The position numbers were made by a program, and so were the translations under genes. This document shows positions 47,349 through 58,414 of a stretch of 64,000 nucleotides of DNA, one piece after another. Numbering within the stretch: the first letter of the stretch is position 1; the number at the start of each line of letters is the position of its first letter. The notes beneath the pieces are model-generated. The model was not told where the DNA came from, did not search any database, and saw nothing but the letters and a program-made list of their open reading frames with translations. The DNA is from an uncultured Alphaproteobacteria bacterium (GTDB lineage Bacteria > Pseudomonadota > Alphaproteobacteria > Rhodobacterales > Rhodobacteraceae), in NCBI GenBank assembly GCA_902611605.1, contig CACMAH010000001.1:124001-188000 (forward strand), written 5' to 3'.

Positions 47349-48107
47349 TTACATCCTTACTGGGATTCCTTCACTTCTAAGATAAGATTTAACTTGTTTA
47401 ATAGATATTTCTCCAAAATGAAAGATTGATGCAGCAAGAATAGCTGAAGCTTTACCTTTTTCTAGTACACTTTTAAAATGCTCTAATTTTCCAGCACCGC
47501 CTGACGCAATAACAGGAATATTCAATGAATCAGATATTAATTTAGTCAGCTCTATGTCATATCCATCTTTGGTCCCATCTTTATCCATTGAAGTTAAGAG
47601 AATCTCACCTGCACCTCTCTCTTGCATATCTTTTGCGAATGAAATTGCTTCAATTCCAGTTTCTTTTGTTCCGCCATGAGAAAAAATTTCCCATTTATCA
47701 TTTTTTGTTTTTTTTGCGTCAATAGCTACTACTATACACTGACTTCCAAATTTATTTGCAGCTGTTGAGATTATATCTGGGTCTCGGATTGCTGCTGAAT
47801 TAAAACTTACTTTATCAGCCCCATTCAAAAGCAGATGTCGTATATCTTCGATAGTCCGAATCCCTCCTCCAACTGTTATAGGAATAAAACATTTTTCAGA
47901 AGTCTTTCTTACAAGATCTAGTGTAACATCTCTATTTTCTAGTGTTGCGGCTATATCCAGAAAACAAATCTCATCTGCACCTAATTCATCATAGACTTGT
48001 GCGGTAAGAACTGGATCTCCAGCATCTTTCAAATTTTTAAAGTTAACACCTTTTACGATTCTACCATTTTTTACATCAAGGCATGGAATAATTCTGATTT
48101 TTAACAT
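47349..48107 (-). CDS. hisF: Imidazole glycerol phosphate synthase, cyclase subunit
   Basis: 252 residues, TIM barrel. Uses ammonia from HisH to close the imidazole ring. Catalytic Asp11 in [16 protein letters not shown] and Asp in [11 protein letters not shown]; phosphate loops TVGGGIR and [11 protein letters not shown]. Complete; one base after hisA. Confidence 0.97.
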   Translation of the reverse strand: MLKIRIIPCLDVKNGRIVKGVNFKNLKDAGDPVLTAQVYDELGADEICFLDIAATLENRDVTLDLVRKTSEKCFIPITVGGGIRTIEDIRHLLLNGADKVSFNSAAIRDPDIISTAANKFGSQCIVVAIDAKKTKNDKWEIFSHGGTKETGIEAISFAKDMQERGAGEILLTSMDKDGTKDGYDIELTKLISDSLNIPVIASGGAGKLEHFKSVLEKGKASAILAASIFHFGEISIKQVKSYLRSEGIPVRM

Positions 48108-48108
48108 A

Positions 48109-48828
48109 TTAATTCAACACTCTTATTGCTTCATCAATTTTTATTTTCTTATCATATAAAGCTCTTCCACATACTATTCCATTTAGTTCTGAACAGTCTT
48201 TTTTTAATTTCTTCAAATCAGAAATTGAAGAAACTCCACCAGATGCAATTATCGGAATAGAAATACATTCCAATAACTTTTTTGTGCCATTAATATCTGG
48301 TCCAAGCATCATTCCATCTTTACTTATGTCAGTATAGATGATTGCTGAGACTCCAACATCTTCAAAAGATTTTGCCAAATCAAAAACAGACATGTTAGAT
48401 TTTTTTACCCATCCTTCTACCATTACATTACTATTTTTTGCATCTATGCCTATAGCTATTTTATTAGGAAAATGTTTGCATGCTTTTTTCACTAATTGGG
48501 GATCACTTAATGCAATAGTACCTAAAATAATTCTTTGAACACCAACTGAAATTAAATGTTCAATAGTTTTAAAATTTCTTATTCCACCACCCAGTTGTAT
48601 TGGAATTGGAACATTATTGATGATTTTTTTAATTATTGTTTGATTTACTAAAGATTGAGATAATGCACCATCTAAATCAATTAAATGAAGCCACTCACAT
48701 CCTTGATCTACAAATGATTTAGCCTGTAACAGTGGGTCGTGATTAAATACAGTCTCTTTGTTCATTTTTCCCTGTATTAACCGAACGCACTTACCATTTT
48801 TTAAGTCTATTGCTGGGTATAAAATCAT
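48109..48828 (-). CDS. hisA: ProFAR isomerase
   Basis: 239 residues, TIM barrel. Isomerises the aminoaldose ProFAR to PRFAR. Catalytic Asp8 in [16 protein letters not shown] and a second Asp in [14 protein letters not shown]; phosphate loop QLGGGIRN. First gene of the hisAFE block; diverges from the DUF2147 gene with an 83-bp shared promoter region. Confidence 0.96.
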   Translation of the reverse strand: MILYPAIDLKNGKCVRLIQGKMNKETVFNHDPLLQAKSFVDQGCEWLHLIDLDGALSQSLVNQTIIKKIINNVPIPIQLGGGIRNFKTIEHLISVGVQRIILGTIALSDPQLVKKACKHFPNKIAIGIDAKNSNVMVEGWVKKSNMSVFDLAKSFEDVGVSAIIYTDISKDGMMLGPDINGTKKLLECISIPIIASGGVSSISDLKKLKKDCSELNGIVCGRALYDKKIKIDEAIRVLN

Positions 48829-48911
48829 TATTGTCTCCTACTGTAATAATTCATATATCCTTGTAATAATTCTATCAATGTTTTATGATAAGAAAAAATT
48901 TGGAGAAAATT

Positions 48912-49328
48912 ATGAAAACTTTATTTATTTCTTTTATTACCTTATTGTTTTTTTCTGCATCTTTACAAGCAGATGTTGTAACTGGGATTTTCCAAACTGA
49001 AAAAAATGAAGAAGGTAATTATTTACATGTGAAATTTGGTGCATGTGCTAAAGATAAGAATAAAACTTGCGGAACAATAAAAACAGCCTTTAGGAAAGGT
49101 GCAAAAAACAGTGGTTATGAAAATCTTGGTAAACTTATAGTTTGGGATATGATAGATAAAGGTGATGGTCAATATGCCAATGGTAAAATTTGGGATCCTA
49201 GCAGTAATAATGATGATGGATCCAAAAAAATTTATAACTCTAAAATGAGTCTTTCCGGTAACACATTAAGCGTAAGTGGATGTATATTAATTTTTTGCAA
49301 AGCACAAAACTGGACTAAAATAAATTAA
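48912..49328 (+). CDS. DUF2147 exported protein
   Basis: 138 residues from the ATG at 48912, chosen for GGAG seven bases upstream. Signal peptide about 1-19 (cleavage near LQA-D). The mature domain matches DUF2147: VTGIFQTEKNEEGNYLHVKFG and GKIWDPSSNNDDGSKKIYNS, then SGCILIFCKAQNWTKI. A small beta-barrel, lipocalin-like periplasmic fold, function unknown. It lies between hisA and hisH on the opposite strand. Confidence 0.88.
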   Translation: MKTLFISFITLLFFSASLQADVVTGIFQTEKNEEGNYLHVKFGACAKDKNKTCGTIKTAFRKGAKNSGYENLGKLIVWDMIDKGDGQYANGKIWDPSSNNDDGSKKIYNSKMSLSGNTLSVSGCILIFCKAQNWTKIN

Positions 49329-49969
49329 GGAGACCAGTTCATAAAATTTTCAATAAAGGTTTGACCTGTTTTTTGACTTTTCTCTGGATGGAATTGTGTT
49401 CCACTAATATTATTTTTAGCTATAATCGCTGTAATTTCTCCTGAGTAATTTACATAAGCTAGTCTGTTACTAGGGTTTTTAAGCTGAAGATGATAAGAAT
49501 GAACAAAATACATGTCATCTTCAGAAGTTAATTTTTTTGTAAGAGGGTGTTCTCTATCGAATATAAGTGAGTTCCAACCCATATGAGGAATTTTTATATC
49601 TTTGTTTTTGCGACAAATTTTTTTAACTTCGCCCCCTAACCATCCAAGTCCAGGAGTATTAACAACATTCTCATGGCCATAATCAGCTAACAGTTGAAAC
49701 CCAACACATATACCTAGAAAAGGAACACCATCTTTTAATACCCTTTCAGTGAGATTATAATACAAATCATTATTTGATTTTAAACCTGTTAAGCAGTCAT
49801 TGAAGCTACCAACACCTGGTAATACTACTTTGTCTGCGTATCTGACAAGTTTTGGATCGGCAGTTACTGTAACATGACCCTTTTTATTTAAGTTGGCTAC
49901 CTTCTGAAAACTTTTTAAAGCCGAATGCAAATTACCTGAACCGTAATCGATAATTACAGTTTCCATCAC
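49325..49969 (-). CDS. hisH: Imidazole glycerol phosphate synthase, glutaminase subunit
   Basis: 214 residues, class I glutamine amidotransferase. Supplies ammonia to HisF. Nucleophile Cys in FLGICVGFQLLADYG, His-Glu in GTQFHPEKSQKTG, N-terminal IDYGSGNLHSALKSF. The start overlaps the last base of hisB; the 3' end overlaps the DUF2147 gene by four bases. Confidence 0.96.
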   Translation of the reverse strand: MMETVIIDYGSGNLHSALKSFQKVANLNKKGHVTVTADPKLVRYADKVVLPGVGSFNDCLTGLKSNNDLYYNLTERVLKDGVPFLGICVGFQLLADYGHENVVNTPGLGWLGGEVKKICRKNKDIKIPHMGWNSLIFDREHPLTKKLTSEDDMYFVHSYHLQLKNPSNRLAYVNYSGEITAIIAKNNISGTQFHPEKSQKTGQTFIENFMNWSP

Positions 49970-50556
49970 TACAAAGATCCTTTAGTAGAGGGAATTATTC
50001 TAGGCTTTCTTGGATCAATTGAAAGAGCAGTTTTAATTGATTGAGCAACCCCTTTAAATATTGCTTCTCCAATATGATGACTGTTAATCCCATGAACCAT
50101 TTTAATGTGTAAAGTAATTCCAGCATTCATAGTAAAAGATTGGAAAAATTCAGAAAATAACTCCGTATCAAAATTTCCTACTTTTGAGGTAGGAAAATTT
50201 ACTTCCCAAAATAAATAAGGCCGTCCAGAAAAATCAACAGCTACTTGTACTAATGCATCATCCATTGGTAATAAAACTGAAGCATATCTATTAATTCCTT
50301 TTTTATCTCCAAGGCACCTCTTTAATGTTTCACCTAAGCATATTCCTACATCTTCAACTGTATGATGATAATCAATATCTATATCACCTTTCGCTTTAAT
50401 TTTTAAATCCATTAAAGAATGTTTTGCTAACTGATCTAACATATGATCAAAAAAACTGATTCCCGTATCTATTTCTGACTTTCCAATACCATCTATATTT
50501 AATTGTATACTTATATCGGTTTCATTAGTTTTTCGAACATATTTTTCTTTACGCAT
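49969..50556 (-). CDS. hisB: Imidazoleglycerol-phosphate dehydratase
   Basis: 195 residues from the ATG at 50556, chosen because GGAG lies six bases ahead; the frame extends to 50601 without such support. Dehydrates imidazole glycerol phosphate, step 7. Metal-binding repeats DYHHTVEDVGICLGE and NSHHIGEAIFKG. Single-domain form without phosphatase, as in most bacteria outside the Enterobacteria. Confidence 0.96.
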   Translation of the reverse strand: MRKEKYVRKTNETDISIQLNIDGIGKSEIDTGISFFDHMLDQLAKHSLMDLKIKAKGDIDIDYHHTVEDVGICLGETLKRCLGDKKGINRYASVLLPMDDALVQVAVDFSGRPYLFWEVNFPTSKVGNFDTELFSEFFQSFTMNAGITLHIKMVHGINSHHIGEAIFKGVAQSIKTALSIDPRKPRIIPSTKGSL

Positions 50557-50668
50557 AAAGTGCTCCAAATTTGAAAAAAAAAATTGCAGTAAAGAATACA
50601 AATAGCATCCTCTAATATCTTTTAAAGCTTAATAGCTAAAATTCAAATATTTTATTAAAAAGTGTTGA

Positions 50669-52408
50669 TTAATTATATTTTAATTTTAAAGCTCTTTGAG
50701 CTAATTCAGGATCTAATTTTAAAAAGGCCTGAAAATTAGTTAAGTAAATTTCGCCTGTTAGTTCCTCCAAAAAATTGGTTCTTTTAAGTTGATCCATTAC
50801 TGGTCCTTTTACTTCGCTTAAATGTAATTTAACTCCAGCCTCATTTAATCTATTATTTATAAATTCTAGACTTTCTAAAGCACTTGAATCTATATAATTA
50901 ATTGCAGAACACATTATAATTATGTGTCTAATTTTTTTGTTGTTAATGACGGATTTATATATTGAATCTTCTAAAAATCTAGCATTTGGAAAATATAGGC
51001 TCTCATCGATTCTTAAACAAATAGCTTTTTTGCTTGAAACCACCATATGTCTATTCACATTGCGATAATGCTCTGTTCCTGGAACCTGTCCAACTTTAGC
51101 AATATGTGGTGTGGACGTTCTATATAAAAACATTAATATTGATAAAACTACCCCTGAAACTATACCTATTTCTACTCCAAAAGATAAAGTAACTATGATT
51201 GTTGAAATCATTGCTACTCCATCTGCTGAGGAATATGAAAAAACTTTAAAAATGGATTTAAAATCAACCAGTGACAAAACTGCAATCATGATTGTCGCAG
51301 CTAAAGTAGCTTTTGGTAAATAATATAGTAATGGTGTCAAAAAAAGTGTTGAAAAAGCAATTCCAATAGCTGTTAAAGCTCCAGCAGCTGGTGTTTTTGC
51401 CCCAGCATCAAAATTTACAACTGATCGAGCGAAACCACCAGTTACTGGTAATCCCCCTGATAATCCTGATCCAAAATTTGAAAACCCTAGAGCAATCAGC
51501 TCTTGATTATGGTCAATTTTCTCTCTTCTTTTAGCTGCAAGTGTTTGAGCAATTGAGACAGTCTCCACATAGCCAACAATAGAAATTAGTAACGCGGGTA
51601 TGAAAAGCTCAAGAAAAATATCCAATGTGATTTCAGGAAATTCAATTGTAGGTAATCCCTTAGGAATACTACCTACAATTGAGACATAATTTTCTCCAAG
51701 GCCAAAAAACCAAACAAAAGAAGTTGTTAGAATTACTGCAATGATTGGTCCAGTCCTAGAGACTAAATCTGAAATAAATTCACTCATTTTTAAATCAATT
51801 AAAAAGGTTTTAAAATTTTTTTTTGCCCAGTATAAAATTAAAAGAGATGCTGATCCTATAAAGAATGTTACGACACTGATATCTGAAATATTCACAAAAA
51901 GATTAGTTGAGATTTCAACTAAATTACTTCCATCACCATTAACTCCAAAAATGTGTTTTAATTGGCTAGCCGCAATTATTAATCCAGATGCTGTTATAAA
52001 ACCAGATATTACTGGATGAGAGAGAAAATTTGTTATAAATCCGAGCTTTAAAATACCCATAACCAAAAGTATTATACCTGATAATATAGCTATAATAATA
52101 GCAATTGAAACAAACTCAGTAGTCCCAGGATTTGCAAATTTGCTACAAGCTGCAAATGTCATAAGCGCAATAACTGCTACTGGACCAACTGCCAGTGTTT
52201 TTGAAGTCCCAAAGATTGAGTAAAGAACAAGTGGAATTATAGAAGCGTATAAACCAATTTCTGGTGGTAAACCGGCTAGTAAAGCATAAGCCAAAGATTG
52301 AGGAATTAACATAATAGTTACTACAATTGCAGCGACTGAATCATTTGCAAAATCGTCATAAGAATAATGTTTGATCCATCCTAATATTGGAAAGTATTTT
52401 ACAAACAA
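50669..52408 (-). CDS. SulP-family anion transporter with STAS domain
   Basis: 579 residues. Membrane domain about 20-420 with PQSLAYALLAGLPPEIGLYA and GLPVTGGFARSVVNFDAGA; cytoplasmic STAS domain about 455-560 with MCSAINYIDSSALESL. SulP transporters move sulfate, bicarbonate or dicarboxylates; the substrate is not clear from sequence. Bicarbonate would fit the pyruvate carboxylase gene 2.5 kb away, but this is only a thought. Confidence 0.92.
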   Translation of the reverse strand: MFVKYFPILGWIKHYSYDDFANDSVAAIVVTIMLIPQSLAYALLAGLPPEIGLYASIIPLVLYSIFGTSKTLAVGPVAVIALMTFAACSKFANPGTTEFVSIAIIIAILSGIILLVMGILKLGFITNFLSHPVISGFITASGLIIAASQLKHIFGVNGDGSNLVEISTNLFVNISDISVVTFFIGSASLLILYWAKKNFKTFLIDLKMSEFISDLVSRTGPIIAVILTTSFVWFFGLGENYVSIVGSIPKGLPTIEFPEITLDIFLELFIPALLISIVGYVETVSIAQTLAAKRREKIDHNQELIALGFSNFGSGLSGGLPVTGGFARSVVNFDAGAKTPAAGALTAIGIAFSTLFLTPLLYYLPKATLAATIMIAVLSLVDFKSIFKVFSYSSADGVAMISTIIVTLSFGVEIGIVSGVVLSILMFLYRTSTPHIAKVGQVPGTEHYRNVNRHMVVSSKKAICLRIDESLYFPNARFLEDSIYKSVINNKKIRHIIIMCSAINYIDSSALESLEFINNRLNEAGVKLHLSEVKGPVMDQLKRTNFLEELTGEIYLTNFQAFLKLDPELAQRALKLKYN

Positions 52409-52457
52409 TTTCTGTACCCCACTGGTTTTTATGAACTTAATTTATGTATCAGAAAAT

Positions 52458-54779
52458 TCAAACATCATCTTCATGTACTAAAAAAGAAGCCATTATATCT
52501 TTTGGTTCAGACTTTTCAAAAGCAACTCTTATTTTATCAACATTAATTTCTTTAATAATTCCATATCCAAACTTTTGATGAAAAACTCTTGAACCTATAA
52601 TAAAATTATTTGGAGTACTTGAAACAAATGGATCAACTATTTCCTTAATTGGTAGTTTTTTGTGAACATTCGATGACATTCTTCTCCATCCTGGAGAATT
52701 ATAACTTTTGTGATTATATGTTTGATCTATTTCTGATATATTACTCCATCCATTAGAATAGGATCCAAAATCACTTTTGCTATTTAGAATTTCTATATTT
52801 TCTTCTGATAATTCATTGATAAATCTTGAAGGCATTGTATTTTGCCATTGATTAAAAATTCTACGGTTTGAAGCAAAACTTATAACGCAATATTGCTGTG
52901 CTCTTGTAATACCAACATGCGCTAATCTTCTTTCTTCCTCAAGACCTAATTTACCTTTTTGATCCATTGATCTTTGGGAAGGAAACAAACCATCTTCCCA
53001 TCCAGGGAGAAAAACAACTGGAAACTCCAATCCTTTTGCTGCATGTAAAGTCATGATGGAAATTTTTGGAATATCCTTTTCTGTTTCCATCTCCATTATT
53101 AACGATATATGCTCTAAAAACCCCTGCATATTTTCAAATTCATCTAAAGCTTTAATGAGCTCTTTTAAATTTTCTAATCGACCTGCTGCATCAGGAGTTT
53201 TTTCAGATTGCCACATTTGTGTGTATCCTGATTCATCGAGAATCATCTCTGCAACCTCGGTATGTTTTTTAGAATTATCTAAAAAGTCTGAATTCCATCT
53301 TTTAAAATTACTTATTAATTTATCTAATTCTAAAGATAATTTTGTTGGAAGTTTATCATTATCAATAGCAAATTTAGCTGCAGACATTAATCCCATATTT
53401 TTTTCTCTTGCTAACTCATTTAATAGTTGCATTGACTTATCTCCAAAACCACGCTTCGGAGTATTTAATATTCTTTCAAATGCTAAACCATCGTCAAAAC
53501 TTATACTTGCTCTAAAGTAAGCTAAGGCATCTCTTATTTCCTTTCTTTCATAGAATCTAGGTCCACCAATAACTTTGTAAGGTAAACCTAATTGAATAAA
53601 TCTTTCTTCAAAAGCCCTCATCTGGAAGGATGCTCTAACTAAAAGCGAAATTTGATTATACGAAAAAGGTTTCATTCCCCTTGTACCAAAACTTAGGCTT
53701 TCAATCTCTTCTCCTATCCATCTTGCTTCTTCACTACCATCCCAATGATTAATAAGCCTTACTTTTTCTCCTTCTGATATATTTGTCCAAAGTTCTTTTC
53801 CAAGTCTGCTGGAATTTGCTTTTATTAGTGAGGATGCTGCACCTAAAATGTGAGGTGTAGACCTATAGTTTTGTTCTAATCTAACAACTTTTGAACCAGA
53901 GAAATCTTTTTCAAAAGATAAAATATTTTTCACTTCGGCACCTCTCCAACCATAAATTGATTGGTCATCATCTCCAACACAACAAATATTTCTATGTCCC
54001 TCTGCAAATAACCTAAGCAGAAGATATTGAGAAACATTTGTATCTTGATACTCATCAACTAATATGTATTTAAAAATTTTATGATATTGATCTAGTAGAT
54101 CACTATTTAATTGCATCAACAAAATTGGAAAAAGTATTAAATCTCCAAAATCTACAGAGTTTAAAATACTTAATCTTTCTTGATATAATTTATAAATTTT
54201 CTGTCCCTTACCATCAAATTTATTAATTTCATCTTGTGGTAATCTATCTGGTGTCCAAGCATTATTTTTCCAATGATCAAGAAGACCTAAAAAATTTCTG
54301 GCAGGCCATCTTTTTTCATCAATTTTTTCAAGAGATATAAGTTGTTTAAGCAAACGCAACTGATCGTCAGTATCTAAAATTGTGAAATTCGATTTCAATT
54401 TTATTAATTCTGCGTGTCTTCTCAGTATTTTTGCACCAATTGAATGAAAAGTTCCAATCCATGGCATACCTTCAACAGTTGAGCCTAAATATTTTTCTAT
54501 TCTTTGCCTCATTTCTTGGGCAGCTTTATTTGTAAAAGTTACTGCTAATATCTGATTTGGTTTTGCATAACCACAATCTATTAAGTATGCAATTCTAGCA
54601 GTCAAAGCTCTAGTTTTGCCTGTTCCAGCACCAGCTAAAACTAGCAAGGGGCCGTTTATAGTCTCTACTGCTTCCCTTTGCTTTAAGTTTAGATCAGCAA
54701 TAAAACTAAGTTGACGTCGGCTAACTATAGCTCTTTCAGCTAAATTATTTGATTTGTTATTATTGTTATCAATATCCAT
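52458..54779 (-). CDS. uvrD: ATP-dependent DNA helicase UvrD/PcrA
   Basis: 773 residues, superfamily 1A. Walker A AGAGTGKTRALTARI at about 51-65, motif II VDEYQDTN, motif III DDDQSIYGWRGA, motif VI EEERRLAHVGITRA, and a C-terminal region with a Tudor-like end (GSRVFHQKFGYGIIKEI) as in PcrA/UvrD. Unwinds DNA in repair and removes recombinase filaments. Diverges from pyc. Confidence 0.95.
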   Translation of the reverse strand: MDIDNNNNKSNNLAERAIVSRRQLSFIADLNLKQREAVETINGPLLVLAGAGTGKTRALTARIAYLIDCGYAKPNQILAVTFTNKAAQEMRQRIEKYLGSTVEGMPWIGTFHSIGAKILRRHAELIKLKSNFTILDTDDQLRLLKQLISLEKIDEKRWPARNFLGLLDHWKNNAWTPDRLPQDEINKFDGKGQKIYKLYQERLSILNSVDFGDLILFPILLMQLNSDLLDQYHKIFKYILVDEYQDTNVSQYLLLRLFAEGHRNICCVGDDDQSIYGWRGAEVKNILSFEKDFSGSKVVRLEQNYRSTPHILGAASSLIKANSSRLGKELWTNISEGEKVRLINHWDGSEEARWIGEEIESLSFGTRGMKPFSYNQISLLVRASFQMRAFEERFIQLGLPYKVIGGPRFYERKEIRDALAYFRASISFDDGLAFERILNTPKRGFGDKSMQLLNELAREKNMGLMSAAKFAIDNDKLPTKLSLELDKLISNFKRWNSDFLDNSKKHTEVAEMILDESGYTQMWQSEKTPDAAGRLENLKELIKALDEFENMQGFLEHISLIMEMETEKDIPKISIMTLHAAKGLEFPVVFLPGWEDGLFPSQRSMDQKGKLGLEEERRLAHVGITRAQQYCVISFASNRRIFNQWQNTMPSRFINELSEENIEILNSKSDFGSYSNGWSNISEIDQTYNHKSYNSPGWRRMSSNVHKKLPIKEIVDPFVSSTPNNFIIGSRVFHQKFGYGIIKEINVDKIRVAFEKSEPKDIMASFLVHEDDV

Positions 54780-54931
54780 GTTTGGAACTTACTTAACTAT
54801 ATGCTAAATGAAAAGATATGTTTCATTTAAGTTTTTTTTTTGTTTCAATTGATATAAGAATAATAAATAAGTTTCATGATTCAATCAGATTAATAGTTTT
54901 AGAGATATAATAATATTTAGAGGTTAATTAA

Positions 54932-57900
54932 ATGGCTGAATTTCGCAAAATTTTAATTGCAAATAGAGGTGAAATTGCCATCAGAGTTATGCGAGCTGCT
55001 AATGAAATGGGAAAATCAACAGTAGCAGTTTTTGCTAAAGAAGATAAATTATCATTACATAGATTTAAAGCAGATGAGGCATATGAGATAGGAGAGGCAC
55101 TTGGTCCAGTTGCGTCATATCTTAACATAAATGAAATAATTTCTGTTGCAATAAGAGCTGGAGCAGATGCAATACATCCAGGATATGGTCTACTATCAGA
55201 AAAACCTGAGTTTGCAAAAGCTTGTAAAAAAGCGGGTATTTCATTCATTGGTCCAACAGCAGAAATTATGGAAAAATTGGGAAATAAAGCAAATGCCAGA
55301 AAAATTGCAGAAAAAGCAGGAGTACCTGTAATTCCTGCAAGTGATATTTTGCCCGATAATCCCAAAGATCTTATTAAAATAGCAAAAAAATTGGGTTTTC
55401 CACTTATGTTAAAGGCATCTTGGGGTGGAGGTGGAAGAGGAATGAGATTAATAAACAACATTGAAGACGTTGAAAAAAATATCTTAGAAGGAAAAAGAGA
55501 AGCTGAAAATGCCTTCGGAAATTCTGAAGCATTCCTAGAACGATATATTAAAAATGCAAGACATGTTGAAGTGCAAATTCTGGGTGATAAAAAAGGAAAT
55601 ATTTATCATCTATGGGAAAGAGATTGCTCTATTCAAAGGAGAAATCAAAAAGTAATTGAAAGAGCTCCAGCTCCATATTTAGAAGACAACCAACGTCAGG
55701 TTGTTTGTGAAATGGCAACTAAGATATGTAAACATGTAGGATATGAATGTGCAGGCACTGTAGAATTCCTTATGGATATAGATACAGAAGAATTTTTCTT
55801 TATAGAGGTAAATCCACGAATACAGGTTGAACATACTATTACTGAGGAGGTTACAGGAATAGATATTGTAAGAGCACAAATAATGTTATCCGAAGGAGCA
55901 AATTTAAACGAGGCAATAGGTAAAAAGAATCAATCCGATATTGTATGTAATGGGCATGCAATACAATGTAGGATAACTACAGAAGATCCACTAAATAATT
56001 TTATACCAGATTATGGCAGAATTACTGCTTACCGCGGAGCAACTGGAATGGGTATTAGATTAGACGGAGGTACAGCTTACTCAGGTGCTATTATTACACG
56101 ATTCTATGATAGCCTTTTAGAAAAAGTAACAGCTTGGGCACCTACTCCTAAAGATGCTATATCTCGTATGGACAGAGCTTTAAGGGAATTTAGGATAAGA
56201 GGGGTATCTACAAATATTTCATTTGTTGAAAATTTATTAAAGCATAAAAAATTTAAAGAAAATAGATATTCAACAAAATTTATAGATGAAACACCAGAGC
56301 TTTTTGAATTTTCTGAAAGGCAAGATAGGGCTACAAAACTTTTAAACTATATTGCAACGGTTACAATACAGGGTCATCCGGAGATAAAAAATCATAAAAA
56401 AATTAAGACTAGTACTTTTGAATTTAGAAATAAAATAAAAAATAAAGAAGAAATATCTGCAGTAAATTTAAAAAATATACTTAATTCAAGTGGTGCATTA
56501 GCAGTTTCTAATTGGATATTAAACCAAAAACAACTTCTTTTAACTGATACTACTATGAGAGATGGCCACCAAAGTTTACTCGCAACACGCATGCGTTCGA
56601 TAGATATGTTAAAAGTAGCTGATCGCTACAATAATAATCTTGCCGAACTATTTTCAGTTGAGTGCTGGGGTGGAGCTACATTTGATGTTGCTTATCGTTT
56701 TTTAAAAGAATGTCCTTGGCAAAGACTCAGAGATTTAAGAAATAAAATGCCTAATACACTTTTACAAATGTTGTTAAGAGGATCAAATGGAGTTGGATAT
56801 ACAAACTATCCTGACAATTATGTAAAGTATTTTGTTAATTTAGCAGCAGAGACTGGGATAGATGTTTTTAGAGTTTTTGATAGCTTAAACTGGGTAGAAA
56901 ATATGAAATTATCCATGGAATCTGTACTTGATACTGGAAAAATTCTCGAAGCATCTATTTGTTACACGGGCGATATACTTGATCCAACAAAAACTAAGTA
57001 CTCTTTAAAATATTATGTTAAAATGGCTAAAGAATTAAAAAGTTTTGGCACTCATATACTTGGATTAAAGGATATGGCAGGTCTTCTCAAACCTGCGGCA
57101 GCAAAAATTTTAATTAAAACATTAAAAGAAGAGACAGGATTACCAATACATTTACATACCCATGACACAAGTGGAGCTGGGATAGCAACTTTGTTGGCAG
57201 CAAATGAAGCCGGTGTAGATATTGTAGACTGTGCAATGGATTCCTTTTCAGGAGGTACTTCACAACCATGTTTAGGATCTCTAGTTGAAAGTTTAAAAAA
57301 TACTGAAAGAGTTTCAAGTTTAAATATTGAAGAAGTAAGAGATATTTCAAACTATTGGCAAACAGTTAGAAAACAATATATAGCATTTGATGAAGGTGTA
57401 ACTTTTCCTGCATCAGAAGTATATCTACATGAAATGCCAGGTGGACAGTTCACAAATTTACTAGCTCAAGCAAAAAGTCTTGGGTTAGAAACTAAGTGGC
57501 CAGAAATAGCAAAAACCTATTCAGATGTAAATCAGATATTTGGTGATATTGTCAAAGTGACCCCATCTTCAAAAGTAGTTGGAGATATGGCCCTTATGAT
57601 GGTCGCTCAAGGGATAAGTAAAGAGCAAGTAGAAGACCCAAATACGGAAATTATTTTCCCTGAGTCAGTAATTGACATGTTAAAAGGTAACTTAGGACAA
57701 CCTCCAGGCGGGTTCCCAATAAATTTAATTAAAAAAGCCATCGGAAACGATAGTTACATCAAAGAAAGACCAGGATCAAAAATAAGACAACATAGTTTAT
57801 TAAATATTAGAAAAAAAGCGAGCTTGGATCTTTCTATTAATGATATAGATGATGAAGATTTTTGTAGCTATTTAATGTATCCAAAAGTTTTTCAAGATTA

Positions 57901-58381
57901 TTTGACACACCACTCTAAATATGGACCAGTAAGATGTCTACCAACTAATGTCTTTTTTTACGGAATGGAAAATAGTCAAGAGATTAGTGTAGAAATAGAT
58001 CCAGGCAAAATATTAGAAATACGTCTACAGACAGTAAGTGAAGTGAATAATGAAGGCGATCGGAAAGTATTTTTTGAATTAAATGGACAACCAAGGATCA
58101 TCAGAATTCCAGATCATAATTCTTCAACCACAAAATTAAAACAAAAACCAAAAGCTGAAACTAATAATCCAAAACATTTGGCTGCCCCTATGCCTGGTGC
58201 AATAGCATCTATAGCCGTAAAAGAGGGTGATTTAGTCAAAAAAGGGGATGTTCTTCTCACAATAGAGGCCATGAAAATGGAGACAGTTTTAAATGCTGAA
58301 AATAATTTTCGTATAAAAAAAATCTACACCACTATTGGAAGTCAGATTGATGCAAAAGATTTATTAATAGAATTCGACTAA
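54932..58381 (+). CDS. pyc: Pyruvate carboxylase
   Basis: 1149 residues in one chain. Carboxylates pyruvate to oxaloacetate (anaplerosis). Order: biotin carboxylase about 1-450 (GGGGRGMRLI, EVNPRIQVEHT), carboxyltransferase about 530-800 (LLTDTTMRDGHQSLLATRMR, metal-binding HLHTHDTSG), allosteric/linker region, and C-terminal biotin carrier domain with AMKMET, biotinylated Lys1115. Full length, no gaps. AGAGGT upstream of the ATG. Confidence 0.97.
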   Translation: MAEFRKILIANRGEIAIRVMRAANEMGKSTVAVFAKEDKLSLHRFKADEAYEIGEALGPVASYLNINEIISVAIRAGADAIHPGYGLLSEKPEFAKACKKAGISFIGPTAEIMEKLGNKANARKIAEKAGVPVIPASDILPDNPKDLIKIAKKLGFPLMLKASWGGGGRGMRLINNIEDVEKNILEGKREAENAFGNSEAFLERYIKNARHVEVQILGDKKGNIYHLWERDCSIQRRNQKVIERAPAPYLEDNQRQVVCEMATKICKHVGYECAGTVEFLMDIDTEEFFFIEVNPRIQVEHTITEEVTGIDIVRAQIMLSEGANLNEAIGKKNQSDIVCNGHAIQCRITTEDPLNNFIPDYGRITAYRGATGMGIRLDGGTAYSGAIITRFYDSLLEKVTAWAPTPKDAISRMDRALREFRIRGVSTNISFVENLLKHKKFKENRYSTKFIDETPELFEFSERQDRATKLLNYIATVTIQGHPEIKNHKKIKTSTFEFRNKIKNKEEISAVNLKNILNSSGALAVSNWILNQKQLLLTDTTMRDGHQSLLATRMRSIDMLKVADRYNNNLAELFSVECWGGATFDVAYRFLKECPWQRLRDLRNKMPNTLLQMLLRGSNGVGYTNYPDNYVKYFVNLAAETGIDVFRVFDSLNWVENMKLSMESVLDTGKILEASICYTGDILDPTKTKYSLKYYVKMAKELKSFGTHILGLKDMAGLLKPAAAKILIKTLKEETGLPIHLHTHDTSGAGIATLLAANEAGVDIVDCAMDSFSGGTSQPCLGSLVESLKNTERVSSLNIEEVRDISNYWQTVRKQYIAFDEGVTFPASEVYLHEMPGGQFTNLLAQAKSLGLETKWPEIAKTYSDVNQIFGDIVKVTPSSKVVGDMALMMVAQGISKEQVEDPNTEIIFPESVIDMLKGNLGQPPGGFPINLIKKAIGNDSYIKERPGSKIRQHSLLNIRKKASLDLSINDIDDEDFCSYLMYPKVFQDYLTHHSKYGPVRCLPTNVFFYGMENSQEISVEIDPGKILEIRLQTVSEVNNEGDRKVFFELNGQPRIIRIPDHNSSTTKLKQKPKAETNNPKHLAAPMPGAIASIAVKEGDLVKKGDVLLTIEAMKMETVLNAENNFRIKKIYTTIGSQIDAKDLLIEFD

Positions 58382-58414
58382 AGTTTTTTATCATAAAGTA
58401 ATTTAGAATTAAAA

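Noticed and set aside
50557-50601. Longer hisB start at 50601
   Set aside because: The ATG at 50556 has GGAG at the right distance and matches the family's N-terminus.
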